Assembly (NCBI GenBank): GCA_024811115.1
Contig: JAKOGH010000198.1
Coordinates: forward strand, 1-64,000
DNA from: Terana coerulea
Lineage: Eukaryota; Basidiomycota; Agaricomycetes; Polyporales; Phanerochaetaceae
Length of the DNA stretch: 64,000 nucleotides
Direction of reading: 5' to 3'
A program made the translations under genes and the position numbers. How positions within the stretch are numbered: position 1 is the first letter of the stretch; the number at the start of each line of letters is the position of its first letter. The notes below the pieces were generated by a model that saw only the letters and a program-made list of their open reading frames with translations, searched no databases and had not been told where the DNA came from. Positions 47,296 through 58,568 of this stretch are shown piece after piece.

Positions 47296-47934
47296 TGTCG
47301 TCATCACAAGGTAAGCCGCTAGACTTTATTCTTTAGAAAATTGTGCTCTTTATACTCTATGCCTGCACTCTCGTGTAAACCATATGCCTTATGCTCTATG
47401 AATCAATATGCCCATACGCCTAAATCCTTTGAATAGTATCTCTTAAGCTTGAGAACCAGATGCGGTTTTGTTCCTGCACACCTTCCTTATGGGGGAGTTT
47501 CGTTTCCATATCCACTGAGCCGGCGTTTTCCGGGGTTTGCCCCGCAGGTCTCTAGCGCTGTTCGCTCAGTCTCGTTTATTCGAGGATCACTGCAGCTGAA
47601 CAAGAGAGAGCTTGTATTACACAGAACGAGTCAAGATACTCTCAAGTTGTCAAGACAGCTTTAGAGTATTATCCTCATCTACGGGTTGAAGCTCGAGCTT
47701 GGGGAACGACACGACGGCGATCTGGCCATCGGCGGCCGGGACGCAGGCGGGGCGAACTTTGCTACTTGACGACTTGCGGGATATCGACAGTAGCCGTATG
47801 CAACAAAGCAAAGCATCTTACAGATCGTACGAATCAAGCAAAGCTATTCTGGAGCGTGTTCATGTTCTGGTTACGACAGAGTCCATACAGGTAATGTTAC
47901 ATGTTGCAATTACTATTGTCCGCGGTATAACCGT
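47296..47934. other. convergent spacer, no gene recognised
   Basis: AT-rich spacer following the GC-rich gene and facing the 3' end of the first CipC-like gene. Nothing is recognised. Confidence 0.45.
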
Positions 47935-48425
47935 TTAGTACTGACCGTTGTTCTGGTCATAGGTCTGATCAAGCTGGGAGCGAGCTGTATCGGAAACAAA
48001 GTCAGAGCACGTACACCGTGCTTGGCTGAAGCGCACTCACCTTGGCGCTTGGCCTCCTCCTTGTCGACGAAGTCAAGGCCGCGAGTCTCGACCTCCCTGT
48101 CGACGAACGCGCCAGCGAAGCCGGCGCTGAAGGACAGCATGAGTGCCCAGATCTCGGAAATAGCTGGACAAGGACTCACAGGAGCTCCTTCGCCTCAGCG
48201 TGGCTCGCAGGCTGGCCGTTCTCCGAGACGTGGTTCTCGTAGGCTTTGGCAGCCTCGAAGGACGCGGCGCCGGCGATGAGCTCGTGGCTGATCGAAGACT
48301 GATGGGGCTCGGCCTGCACATCCCAGTGAGCATCCGGCAGCTCGGTCTATCACAGGCTGTCGACGTACGTTCTGGTACTGGTCGTAGGCCTGAGCCTGGT
48401 CAGAGCTGCCGTCGAACCAACCCAT
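47935..48425 (-). CDS. CipC-like small protein, copy 1
   Basis: This is a member of the CipC (concanamycin-induced protein C) family of small fungal proteins of unknown biochemical role, often stress- or antibiotic-responsive. The ATG at 48425 starts MGWFDGSSDQAQAYDQYQN. Exons then give AEPHQSSISHELIAGAASFEAAKAYENHV (about 48310-48235), ENGQPASHAEAKELL, AGFAGAFVDREVETRGLDFVD (about 48130-48075), and a last exon SQLDQTYDQNNGQY with the stop at 47935. The length is about 110 residues, as usual. Introns follow QYQN, KELL and KRQ. A TATA box lies at 48511-48520. It forms a tandem pair with 49779-50334. Confidence 0.88.
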
Positions 48426-48510
48426 GGTGAACAATAAGAGTGAAAGGTGAGTGGGTGTGTAGATGAGAGTGTGTGCCAAAGCGTAACGAGCTCGATGGGC
48501 AGGTCGACGG

Positions 48511-48520
48511 TCTTTATACT
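48511..48520 (-). promoter_or_regulatory. TATA box of CipC-like copy 1
   Basis: Reverse-strand AGTATAAAGA lies about 90 bp before the start codon, an appropriate distance for a basidiomycete TATA box. It suggests a regulated rather than housekeeping promoter. Confidence 0.55.
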
Positions 48521-48525
48521 CTCTC

Positions 48526-49778
48526 GGTCAGGTACCCCTCAGTGACGAAATTGTGGGCCAGATCCACTTCCGTCCACGAAGTCGTCGAAATAGCACCGAA
48601 CATATGCGCAATTTGTCGCAGAGATGGTGCTAGAGCAGAAAGCAGCCCTTATTTGCTCCTCAACATTTGGACTGAGAGTGGTGCAGCTTATGGCTATACT
48701 GATGTCCGTGTTCTATTTATAGCAGCAATAGCTCACGGCACACGGTGACGCTCTGCTGTGTGCCTGGCCGTGCCTCAGTAGATGCTCCTTACAGTAACAA
48801 ACCAGACTACAACAGCGCACCGCTCTCACTGCAGCGGTCAGACCAACTTAACGCATCGCGAGCGTAGTAAGTCCACATCTCACGATTGTATGGATAGACT
48901 CGTTCAATATCAATGTACGAATAATAACTAGCATAGCGGGACACTGCGCTCTGACGTACTGACCCGGAAATTGTTTATCTTTCAGGTACGCCCGGCGAAT
49001 CGCATCGCGGAGCGTTTACATGGGAACGACCCGAACCATCGCTGGTTGTTGCTTTGTTGCTGCTCGCCCCATACACAGCGGTAAAACGGTCAAATTAGTG
49101 GATAAGGTACGCTCCAGTTTCAGCATGTTGCCATATTCCGCTCAATGTGACGTCAACCATCCTCGGATGCTCTTCAGCCATTTCTGACTCTATCAAAGCC
49201 CAGTCCGAGCCAGCCTGGTCTCGAGTATTTCTGGCTCATGCGAGCGAAGCAACAAAGAGCAACAACATGAGCAGGCCGGCTCAGATGTAGCCAAGCACAA
49301 ATTGATCCTCGAAGACGACCGCAGCAGCACATCGCACGGCTAGAAATCAGCCGCCGTCGAAATTCTGGCCGTACATACTCTGAAGAGCTACTTACGAAGT
49401 GCTACTGAAGCGCAAGTAGTGCCGCTATACCTGCTACGAACTTGGCAGCGTGGCGATGGCTTACTCTTGGCAGCATGTGGGGCACCCGCTAGCTGATTGC
49501 CGCAGCGGATAGGTCGACGGCGCGGACAAACTGTCGCCCACAACACACAACACGCTCACGGCGGAGGCCTTTCTATCTTTCTTGGCCTTGTCATCATTCT
49601 CCGAACGCGATCACTGACCAGCGGACAACACGGGTTCGCATAAAAGTACATATATTTCATGTCGTTGATACACCAATATTCATCTCGACGTATGTACATT
49701 GTAAGACCGTCTGGGGTAATTGATTTGCTAGCCGATGTATGCGGGGATTAGCAAGTGTAATAGCGGATTTCCGTGAGC
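48526..49778. other. spacer between the CipC-like genes
   Basis: About 1.2 kb upstream of CipC copy 1 shows no coding sequence or repeat that I can support. It presumably carries the regulatory sites of copy 1. Confidence 0.4.
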
Positions 49779-50334
49779 TTAGTAGTTGTTATATTGCTGG
49801 TCGTAGGCCTGCTCCAGCTGGTCGCGGGCTACACTCGCGGGCTCAGAGCACTGCCAGTAGAGATTATAGTGAACAGCGTACCCTGGGATTTGGCCCGCTC
49901 TCGGTCGATGAAGTCCAAACCACGCGTCTCAACCTCGCGATCGACAAAAGCACCAGCAAAACCAGCCCTGCATACGGGTATCACACTCAGTGTCATTGAA
50001 ACATAAGTGTATCGCGCACGCGACTCACAAGATCTCCTTCGCGGTGGAGTGATCGTCGGGCTGGCCGTTCTCCGCGACGTGGTTCTCATATGCCTTCATA
50101 GCCTACACACGTACGCACACAATGGGCACAAGCTGACATCCCGATGTGCCTCGGCTCACCTCGAAGGACGCGGCACCAGCGATGAGCTCGTGGCTCAGCG
50201 TAGCCTCGTGCGGCTCGACCTACGCTTGCGGCATCGCGGTGAGCAACGCGGAGGACCACCAAAGACAGAATACACACGTTCTGGTATTGATCGTAGGCCT
50301 GAGCCTGGTCGGAGTCACCGTCGAGCCAACCCAT
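49779..50334 (-). CDS. CipC-like small protein, copy 2
   Basis: The ATG at 50334 starts MGWFDGDSDQAQAYDQYQN. After introns come VEPHEATLSHELIAGAASFE (about 50220-50160), AMKAYENHVAENGQPDDHS, FAGAFVDREVETRGLDFIDRE (about 49965-49905), and ARDQLEQAYDQQYNNY with the stop at 49779. It has one more intron than copy 1, inside AASFE|AMKAYE. The family role is unknown, but induction by stress or antibiotics is documented for CipC in Aspergillus. A strong TATA box is at 50393-50402. High similarity and identical orientation indicate a tandem duplication. Confidence 0.88.
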
Positions 50335-50392
50335 AGTATATGAGGACGATGCAGAGGGGAGAGTTTGGTGCGCTCGCGAGATCCCCGAGTGC

Positions 50393-50402
50393 TCTTATAT
50401 AT
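50393..50402 (-). promoter_or_regulatory. TATA box of CipC-like copy 2
   Basis: Reverse-strand CATATATAAG lies about 60 bp upstream of the start codon, a near-consensus TATA element. Confidence 0.6.
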
Positions 50403-51062
50403 GCAAACGAAGGCCGAGGCTGGGCTAGCAACGGAGGACAGCGGTACATATCTGGAAAGAAAGACATCCTCCGCAGAAGTAAGACGTGGAAAATATCACG
50501 GAGCTATAAATGTGTATCAGTGCCGAGAGAGACGATCGATGGCGATAAGTGCTCAACAGGGCCGTTGGTTGGTCGTTCACACTTACGACAGCATGGCCCG
50601 ACGGGGACCTGCGTGCGCAGTAGTCACTGCCTTCAATACAGAAGTCGATGAGGGTGATGTAAGGCTGGCTTCTTTATTGCTGGACAGCCCGCCCGCCCAT
50701 TGTAAGGTCGGACATGCCGTTTGGCGACTTCCCTCGTCTCAACGAGAATGCCTGATGTGCGCTCGAGGTAGAGAGGCTGAGCTTACCACGGAAGGCAAGG
50801 CGTCTACACCGGCTGAGTAGTCTGCGCAGATCATAAACAAACTGTGTCATGGTTGATCGCACTCCGGAGGAGCGCATGCCATTCCATTGCAGCCACGACG
50901 ATCGAGATGCGACGACAACAAGGACGATGAGTGGAGGAGTGTACACAAAGCTAGTGTTGCAGAGGGAAATATACAGGCGAAAAATACACTGGGCTGTATA
51001 CACTGTTAGCGAAGTGCTGACTGGGGAGATTTATGCATACGCACTGTCGTGTGGGCTGGCAA
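50403..51062. other. spacer, no gene recognised
   Basis: The spacer lies between the promoter of CipC copy 2 and the 3' end of DCP1. A long open frame on the plus strand (50365-50820) has no recognisable domain and overlaps the CipC promoter, so I do not call it. Confidence 0.4.
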
Positions 51063-53576
51063 TTAGCTGGCGGGACCAGCATATTCCTCGTACAGTGTAT
51101 TGACAAAGCTGCTGTCAGTCTGAAGCCCGAGGTCCTCGTCAGTACGGACGCAACTATTCTACAGGCATGTAGCACTCACATAAATCAGGGACAAAATCTC
51201 CTGCACCAACTGCTTCTTCGACAAATCGCGACGGGGCGCTTGCGGGTGTTTCGCCAACGCGGAGAAGAGCACTCCTCGCGCAACGTCCGGCAAGCTCTCA
51301 GCCACAGAGCCATTGGTACCGTTGACATGAGCAGTCGCGGCAGGATGCTCGGTAGCAGCGCCATTGACAGCATGCTTGGTGTGCCCGTTGACTTGTGCGG
51401 TAGGCGTAGCCTGCGCCGCAGCTGACTGGAACAAAGTCTCCATGGTAATCGAGGTGCTGCTCGCCGACGCGGCGCCGTTGATCGTAACCTGCCCCTTCGT
51501 CGGGTCGTCCCACCCGCTCTCAATCGCATCCCGCTCCTTCTGCCGCTCCGCCGCGCGCTCCTTCCGCGTCTTCTTCCTGCGCTCGGCCTTCGCCTGCTTC
51601 TCCAGCCGTGCATTGAATAGCGAGGGGTCCGCAAGCGCGCGGGTGTCCGAAAAGTCCAGCTCGACGACGTCGGTGTCTGAGCTGTCGTTGTCGTTGACCG
51701 GTGCACGCGGGTACGGCCACAGCTCCGACTCTGCGGAGAACGGCACGAGTGTCCGTGCCCGCTCCGCGGGGTCAGCAGCGGTGGGGTGCTGGTTGGGCTC
51801 GTTGACGACAGAGGTGGAGGCGGCCGCGACAGAGCTCAGCAGGGACGCTACGGAAAGCTGGGAGTGGCCGGAGCGTTGTAGAGAGGGAGCAGGAGAAATG
51901 CCTCTGGCGGGCGCGCGAGGGGTCACATCTCCTTGCACGCTGAATGCACCAGGGGCGAGACCGCCTTGCATGGGCTGCGCCGCTGAAGAAATCCCTTGAG
52001 GAGATGGTTGTGCTGCAGTCGCTATATGAACACGGTGGCATCCCAGGCTTTCAGCGGGAGACTTACCTTCGGAAATACCATCGCTGAGCTCGTTGTCGCC
52101 GTCATAACGCTTTCCTGAGCGGTGTGAGCCGTTGGAGCTGAGTGCGGCAGAGGACGCGCGTGAGCTCGCTGAGTCGGGCGCGAGACCGAGAAGGGTCGAG
52201 ATGACATTCTGGGTGAGTATCTGGGGTAGGGCGGATGACTGTGGTTTCAGGTGAGACAATTTGGATCTCCTCTGGTTGAGGGGGTAGATGGCGTGGTTGG
52301 GTAAATAGAGGGTTGTGGGCCTGGTGGTTTGTAGTAGCTTCAGGTGGTGCAACAGAGGCAAAGATGGAATCCAGCAACGCTAGACCTCGAGTCGGGAGTG
52401 GCAGCAGGCGGGATAGATGCTACACGGGCTGGGATATTCACAGGACTTGCACTTGCACTCGCGTAGTTGGCCTCCCTGGCCCGATAGGACGGCGAACCAA
52501 TTCTGCACCGACCTGGACGAAGGCGCAGCGGCGACAGACGCGGCTGTCACAGCAGCAGCAGCTGGAGCGGGTTGTAACTTGGAAAAGAGCTTGTCAACCT
52601 CTGAGACTCCGGTAGAGGTAGTGGCCTGAGCAAAAGCTCCAGCAGGGACCTGGGATTGCTCTGTGACATATGTGAATTCTGTATTTCCGTAATAGAGATA
52701 TGGCACATACGCTGGCTCTGTGCAGTTGCCGGCAGTTGTCCGCCATAGCCCGGATACTCGCTAGATGGAGGTGGAGGTGGGTGCCCAGGACCGTATTTAT
52801 ATTGGTCCGGATACGGCTGGCCTACTTTCACATAGGAATGCAAACTGAATGTGTGCAGCGTAATCAGACGGGGATCCGTATGAGAATGTGTGAACGGAGA
52901 CGCACCGTAGCATCACTTCCTTTATTGTTTCTACGCGACCGTCTTGGGGAAACTGCCAGATTCCGATGGTAGTTGAGGTGCCTTTTTCGGCTTGTCCGGG
53001 TTTGCTGCTGCTGCAGATGCTGGCCGATCAGGCACGGACATGTCTTTGGCAAAGTCTCGGTCAAAAGCAGGTCGATGTTGCGGAGGAAGGGGGTATGGCA
53101 GGTTCATCGCAATCCGGCGTGTTGTAAAGTCTGTATAGAACCGGTACATGAGGTAATTCCCAACGACCTCAACGTCGTCCTCAGGATGAATTCGTTTGCT
53201 GTAATCACCAATGTCCAGTCTGTTTAACACGTAGAAGCCATATACTGGAGCGTCTCGGCTAGTAGATACATTGAGGCGAGTTTCTGTGGCCGTATAGAGA
53301 GTGGACATACTGTTCAACGATGAATATGCTCCCTTCGTGTCCTCCACGCTCCCATCTTTTCGCATGTCCATTGAAGGTATAGAGGCAAACATGATTGAAT
53401 TGATCCAAGATCGAAACGATAGAGGGGTCGCGTCGCTTAAGAACGTTGAGGTTATTCTGATATATCGAGTCGAAAGCGAGCACGAATTGTTTCTTTAGTT
53501 GTGGAGAGGACGTGGGTGCTCGTGCGATGTTGCTAGCAGATACATTTGATGTTGAACGAGGTCTTCTAGGAGCCAT
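51063..53576 (-). CDS. DCP1: mRNA-decapping subunit DCP1
   Basis: This is an EVH1-fold activator of the Dcp2 decapping enzyme in P-bodies. The ATG at 53576 gives a Ser-rich leader, then FVLAFDSIYQNNLNVLKRRDP (about 53490-53430), HVCLYTFNGHAKRWERGGHEGSIFIVE (about 53390-53310), VYGFYVLNRLDIGDYSKRIHPEDDVEVVGNYLMYRFY (about 53245-53130). A long, low-complexity Pro/Ala/Ser middle holds LLDSIFASV (about 52370) and LPQILTQNVISTLLGL (about 52210), typical of fungal DCP1. The C-terminal trimerisation segment LSKKQLVQEILSLIY is spliced (57-bp intron) to TDSSFVNTLYEEYAGPAS with the stop at 51063. A frame change of uncertain cause lies near 52245. Its start is only 220 bp from the start of the plus-strand gene at 53797. 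Confidence 0.9.
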
Positions 53577-53796
53577 TATTGATACACAGAGAGTGAAAGA
53601 AACCGAGACCTGGAGGGCGAGAGGGAGGGAATGGTGAAGCGGATTCAGAACATCCTACGCAGACGCGGGGACCGACGTCGACGAGAGTCACGTGGCGTAA
53701 GCGCTTAGCGCTTCGCGCTCTGGCCCGACGCCGCTTGGATGCCAAAGTTCACCTGGCGTTTGTCCACCACCACGAACTGGTCGACATCTCGTCGCA
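53577..53796. promoter_or_regulatory. divergent promoter region of DCP1 and the gene at 53797
   Basis: The 220 bp between two divergent start codons must serve both genes. No TATA box is seen. The sequence agcgcttagcgcttcgcgct (53701-53720) contains overlapping AGCGCT palindromes, a possible factor site. Confidence 0.4.
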
Positions 53797-54467
53797 ATGC
53801 TCCAGTACAAGCACATATGGAGTAAAAGTGCCACGGCAGAGGCTCTCCGTATCGTTTGCTCGGTCATTTACGACAGCCCCAAACCTCTCACCACCCGAGA
53901 GGTGTACCAACTTGCGCTGAAGGAGCCCTCAATGAAGATCGGCAAGAACCCCGTGAAGTTCGAGAAGTCTGAGAAAAGACGATACACCACGGGCCATACC
54001 CTCCGCATGTAGACCATCCTATCCGGTCGATGAGGTACGCTTTCGACCTGTGTTGTCACGTCGGCGGTGGACCTGAACATCCCGTGCGGAACAGCTACCT
54101 GAAGCACGCCGTGCTACCTGCGTTGGCCGCCCAGAACGCGGTGAAGAAGGTCCTTGGCTCTACCAGCCTCACACAGCAGGAGATTGATGCGCGGCTGAAG
54201 AGCATGACAAAGGCTGAGCAGAGGACAGCCAACCTTGGCAGCGTGCATCAGGTATGGATGTGGAAGCCTAAGGGCCCGCAGCCGGTGTCAGTGCCAGAAC
54301 CTGTGCCAGAAGTCTTCGGCAAGGAGGTTGGTGTAGGGGAGGACTGGTCGCACCTCAATAAACGTCGGAGAAGGGTCAGAGAAGAGAAGGTTGCGAGGGA
54401 CGTGGAATGGCTGAAGACTCTGGAGGAGGCGAGGAACGATGCCCCGGCGCAAGCATCTCCCTCATAG
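53797..54467 (+). CDS. conserved fungal protein of unknown function
   Basis: The ATG at 53797 starts MLQYKHIWSKSATAEALRIV, then SPKPLTTREVYQLALKEP, which reads like a winged-helix-type segment. A linker YPPHVDHPIRSM is joined by an intron (about 54031-54097) to SYLKHAVLPALAAQNAVKKVLG. Next come LTQQEIDARLKSMTKAEQRTANLG, VHQVWMWKP, and a basic helix NKRRRRVREEKVARDVEWLKTLEEA before the stop at 54467. The frame needs one extra G in the G3 run 53991-53993. About 210 residues. I do not recognise a named family. The basic C-terminus suggests a nucleic-acid-bound complex, which is inference only. Confidence 0.65.
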
Positions 54468-54716
54468 TGTCCCTAATTCTACATGGTCTCGCTTGTGCCA
54501 GCTCATATCAGCTCTACTTTGTTAATTGCGGTTTCCTAGAGTCTCTTCAGATGCCGCCATCATGCCACTTAGACTTACACATCCTATATGCTGACCATTC
54601 GTCGTCCTGTTCGCATTCGCGGGTAATGCTCGAACGCGGAGACAAAGGGAACACACTCCCACAGGAATATTATAGGCATACGAGAATGACAAGAAGGTGC
54701 GGAAAAGGCACTCAAA

Positions 54717-57041
54717 CTAGAATAACTCTTCCTCCTCGGGCTTCCAATTCTTGGCCTGATCCCAGTACCCAGCCAGCTTCTGCCCCAACACCTCCTTCGC
54801 GGTACTATCCGTCGGGCAACTCTTCGGCTTGAAGTTGCTGAAGGCGCGATCGCGCAACTGGCCCTCCCATATCAACCAGCACTTGTTGTCTTCCAACGAT
54901 ACCGCTTCCTGATTGTCCTCCGACGCGGCTCTGTCCTTGCCCTTACCGGCCGCCGCATTTTCACCCTCTTCGCCTTCGTCGATCTCCACCTCCTCTCGGC
55001 CCCGCTCGCGCGCAGCCTCGGTCCAGTTCATACGAACCGTCATGAGACGCTTGTACTGCCGTACGAACTTGTGGGCACCCTCGACGTAAACCATGGCGAA
55101 GCCGGGATTGAAGATGCAGACGCCGGTCAGGTTCATTTGCTCGGCGTTCTTCCTGACCTTGAACCGATGAGCAGGATCGGAAAGAGTCTTGACCCTAGAG
55201 ACATGGCCATCAGTAGTATTCTCTATCATTCAAAGGCGGGACGAACTTGAAAACTGCGCCGTAAATGCCCTTCTTCTCTTCGTCTACTTTCTTCGTCTCA
55301 ACCTTCTCCCGCCTTTGCTCGTCCGTCAACTTGCGCTCCGAATTCATCTTCTCATGTGTATGCTTGCGCATGGCGACTTCACGACGGACACGGGCCTCGA
55401 CGCGAGTGGGGTCTTGCACGGCATCCGAAGTCAAAACCTTCATCAGGTTTGCCAAACGAACTGATACAGAAATTTGGTGTTAGATATTTGACGCTGAACA
55501 TGAAGCGGTTCACTTACCCTTCGGGGGTCAGGAGGGATGAGACCCATACGAATACGATCTCGTTTGTCCTGCAACTCAGCCTGACGCCTCTGCTTCCTCA
55601 GCTTCTTTCGTTCCTACATGCCGGGTGATTCAGCATAGTTCTGAGTGAGTTTGTGAACGCACATACCTTCTTTGTAAGCTTCAGCGGGTTGAGTGTGACC
55701 TTGTTCTTGTCGCCCGGCGCGGGGATAGGTATAGGATGTTGGATGTACATCGTAATGGGTGAGCCGTTATTGCGGATGTTCAAGTGCTCGATACCAAGAG
55801 CGACATCGTCGTAAGTTTTGCTGGGAAGGAGCGCTGCATCCCACCATTCCGCATCTGGAGGCGCATCTCTCTGTCGAATCGTCAGTAAGGAGCCTCAAAG
55901 AACGATGTTGGTTACGCACTCGGATGTTCTTCTCCAATGTCTCGAACTCCGAGTCTAGACCAGCTTTCTTTGCACTCTCGGCGATCCTCTGCTTCAATTG
56001 CTCCAGCTGAGCTTCTTGACGAATCTGATTACCGAGTTGCACATACTTGCCCTTGGGATTGAACCTGAAGTTGCGACCATGGCGCTCTTTGGGAGCGCCT
56101 TCAAAACCGCTGTCCGGCGTTGCTGCGCCGGAAGCGTATGGGTTGGACTGGACTTCTATCGACGCAGCAGGTGTCGACGGAGCGGGCGGAGGAGTGGGTG
56201 CATTCCGAGCATTTGCCTAGTAGACCGGAGTTCGGACTCATGTTGTCTTTATAGCTGGACAGTACTAACCTTGATCGACGCGAACTTGGGCTGCATAGGC
56301 TTATAGCGATCCTTCTTGGACTGCGGAGCCGGAGTAGTGTTGTCTAAGAGAAGAGGATGTGCAGCCATCTTCAAACCAGCACCTTGAGGCGTTGACTCCA
56401 CGGGCTGCTGCTTGTTCTTCCCTGCCCGCGCCATGCTCTGTTGCAAATCAGACAAGTCAGGTAGTGTGTATCCGGCGACGTACCATGTAAGGGTTATCCT
56501 TCACAGCCAGCTTGCTCTGCGCTTCGGCTACACGTTTCTTGGCTTCCGCAACACGCCTCGCAAGGTCATCCGTATTGGGCGCAGGCGAACCTGCCTTAGA
56601 CGACGGAACGGGTGGGGTGGAGACGGGGCTCGGGGTCGCGACAGCAGAAGTCGACGCAGACGCGCTGAGGGTGCCTTTCTTCATAGCAGCAATCTTCGCA
56701 GCAATCTCTGCACGCTTCTGAGCAATGAGGTCTGCATGTGCCTATAAACGCAACGTAAGTGTGCGACAGTCCCGTGGAGTAAACTGCCGACTTACTGAGG
56801 GTGCTGGTGATGAGGCATTGGGTGTGGTCTGAATGGTACAAGCGGTTATAGAGCATGGAACGAGGCATCGTAAGAAGGCTATTCACCTTAACATGCAGAC
56901 GGAAGGATGGCACTCACAGCTTCACTGTGGAGAGAAATGAGCAAGTAACTTCTACAAAAGCAGAAGATGCACGGACCTCCTGGCCTTCTTGGCGACCCCG
57001 CTGTCGCCATTGCCTTCAAACGCTCGCTTCCTGTCGCTCAT
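54717..57041 (-). CDS. PRP3: U4/U6 snRNP protein PRP3
   Basis: This is a core U4/U6.U5 tri-snRNP splicing factor that binds the U4/U6 duplex and U6 3' end. The ATG at 57041 gives MSDRKRAFEGNGDSGVAKK. A Lys/Ala-rich helix (AEIAAKIAAMKKGTL, about 56720-56680) and a Ser/Pro linker follow. Then come ARRVAEAKKRVAEAQSKLAVKDNPYM (about 56565-56485), FRFNPKGKYVQLGNQIRQEAQLEQL (about 56065-55990), WWDAALLPSKTYDDV (about 55850-55810), ITMYIQHPIPIPAP (about 55760-55720), and LTKKERKKLRKQRRQAELQDKRDRIRMGLIPPDPPKV. The DUF1115-like C-terminal domain ends in ...CVFNP-type ICIFNPGFAMVYVEGAHKFVRQYKRLM (about 55120-55040). The last residues are acidic (WKPEEEELF). Many introns. All expected regions are present. 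Confidence 0.93.
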
Positions 57042-57281
57042 GTTGAGCTTGGGTAATCGTCGCTGAGGACGTTCCCGAGGTGTGGTGGTGGTGGCGGTCA
57101 GGGACAAGTGTAAGGAACGGTCAGAAAGCCGCTTACTTCCTTTGCTGGCATTTGTGACCTCGGTTTACTTTAGTTGAGACTCCGCCGACCACTGCTTCAA
57201 AGTATTGTTACCCCTTTCTATCCCCATTTGCTTACTCGACCTTACCCGACCTCCGTTCCTCCAACTTCCTTCCGGGCAACC
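57042..57281. promoter_or_regulatory. divergent promoter region of PRP3 and mitochondrial uL16
   Basis: The two start codons are 240 bp apart on opposite strands. The uL16 side is pyrimidine-rich (57200-57280). No TATA box is seen. Confidence 0.45.
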
Positions 57282-58093
57282 ATGAATTTCCTCTCGACCT
57301 CACGGTCACTTCTCTCAACATGTCGACCAACGCGGTCGGCCCCTGCGGCGACTCTGGGGCTGAACAGCCCTCATCTAGGCCTCAACTTCGCGCGATTCCG
57401 GTCACAGCTCATGCCTCGGCGGATTGACTGGATTAAACGGCACAAAGGCGTGCTGCCCGTACCCATAGGCGGGTCCACCAAAGGAACGACGCTCGCCTTC
57501 GGAGACTGGGGTCTCAGAATAAAGGGCAACGGAGCTCGTTTCTCCCAGAAGCAGTTGCTAGCGGCGGAGGATGCAATAAAGAGGAAGATTAAGCCTATCA
57601 AGGGCGCGAAGGTGTGGCTGAGGATATTCCCAGACATCCCGGTTTGCTTGAAGGTGTGTTAGAGCAGTGTATTTAAAGAGCCTTGCCGTGTTTATGACGT
57701 TATGCTTTTTAGGAAACGAAACGCGTATGGGCAAGGGTAAGGGAGCGTTTGAGTTCTGGGCAACTCGGTGCGTCTAGTAACGCCTCGCTTTGAGCATACG
57801 TCTCACTCCGAATGCAGGGTACCACCAGGTCGCGTCATCTTCGAAATTGGCGGAGTGCCCGTCCGTGAAGAAATGGCTCGTGACGGTGCGGAATTTGAAT
57901 TGCCGTGCTCGAATGTCTGCTCACTCGTCCACCTCCAGCTCTCCGTCTTGCCGCCGACAAACTCCCAACAATCATGGAATTTATCGACAAGAAGGCACCC
58001 GCTCGCCTCGGCAACCTTGTGCTGACGCCAGACGTGATAGCAGCGGACCCAAGCCTGGCCGCATACAGCCGCAGTCCGCCCAAAACGGCGTGA
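57282..58093 (+). CDS. MRPL16: mitochondrial ribosomal protein uL16m (MRPL16)
   Basis: This is a large-subunit protein near the peptidyl-transferase and A-site region. The ATG at 57282 opens a basic, Ser/Thr-rich mitochondrial leader (MNFLSTSRSLLSTCRPTRSA). Then follow MPRRIDWIKRHKGVLPVPIGGS, GDWGLRIKGNGARFSQKQLLAAEDAIKR (about 57508-57590), VWLRIFPDIPVCLK, GNETRMGKGKGAFEFWATRV and PPGRVIFEIGGVPVREEMARD. The last 53-bp intron (about 57891-57943) joins ALRLAADKLPTIMEFIDKK. The stop is at 58093. One base is missing just after the first intron (G2 at 57712-57713) to read GNETRMG in frame. About 215 residues, typical for a fungal uL16m. Confidence 0.92.
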
Positions 58094-58568
58094 CGAACCA
58101 TGGCTATCGCGCTGTGTCCACAGCGTTGGAGGAACGCGGTCAGAACAAGCTAGCTCGCTTATAATATCCCTCCAGGATCTTGCGGGCTGGAGCTACGCAG
58201 GGCAGCCTGCGCTCAGTGCGGATTTCTGTCATGTCATTCACAAACCAACCATGCACTACATAAAGTACGGCGAGTTAGACACCAACTCCGAGTTCAGGGG
58301 ATAATGCATAATATTTGATCCATCATGAATGCAATCCGCGCACGTCTTGGAACTCACAAGTCGAGCAGTGTGGTAAACACCCAGGATCCTATCCAGAGGT
58401 ATGCTTGTTGACAACAGGTAAACTGAGTAATGGACGACATCCAATCAAATACTACTAATGTACTACAGATTTCTTGTACGTATGGGTGTGGTACATATTC
58501 CAGGTTATTACAACAGAATTTAGTTTCCTTCATTTCTCTCCGCACGCCCAATCCATGCCTGAATATCA

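Noticed and set aside
50365..50820. Plus-strand open frame of 151 residues
   Set aside because: It overlaps the TATA box and upstream region of CipC copy 2 and shows no recognisable domain.
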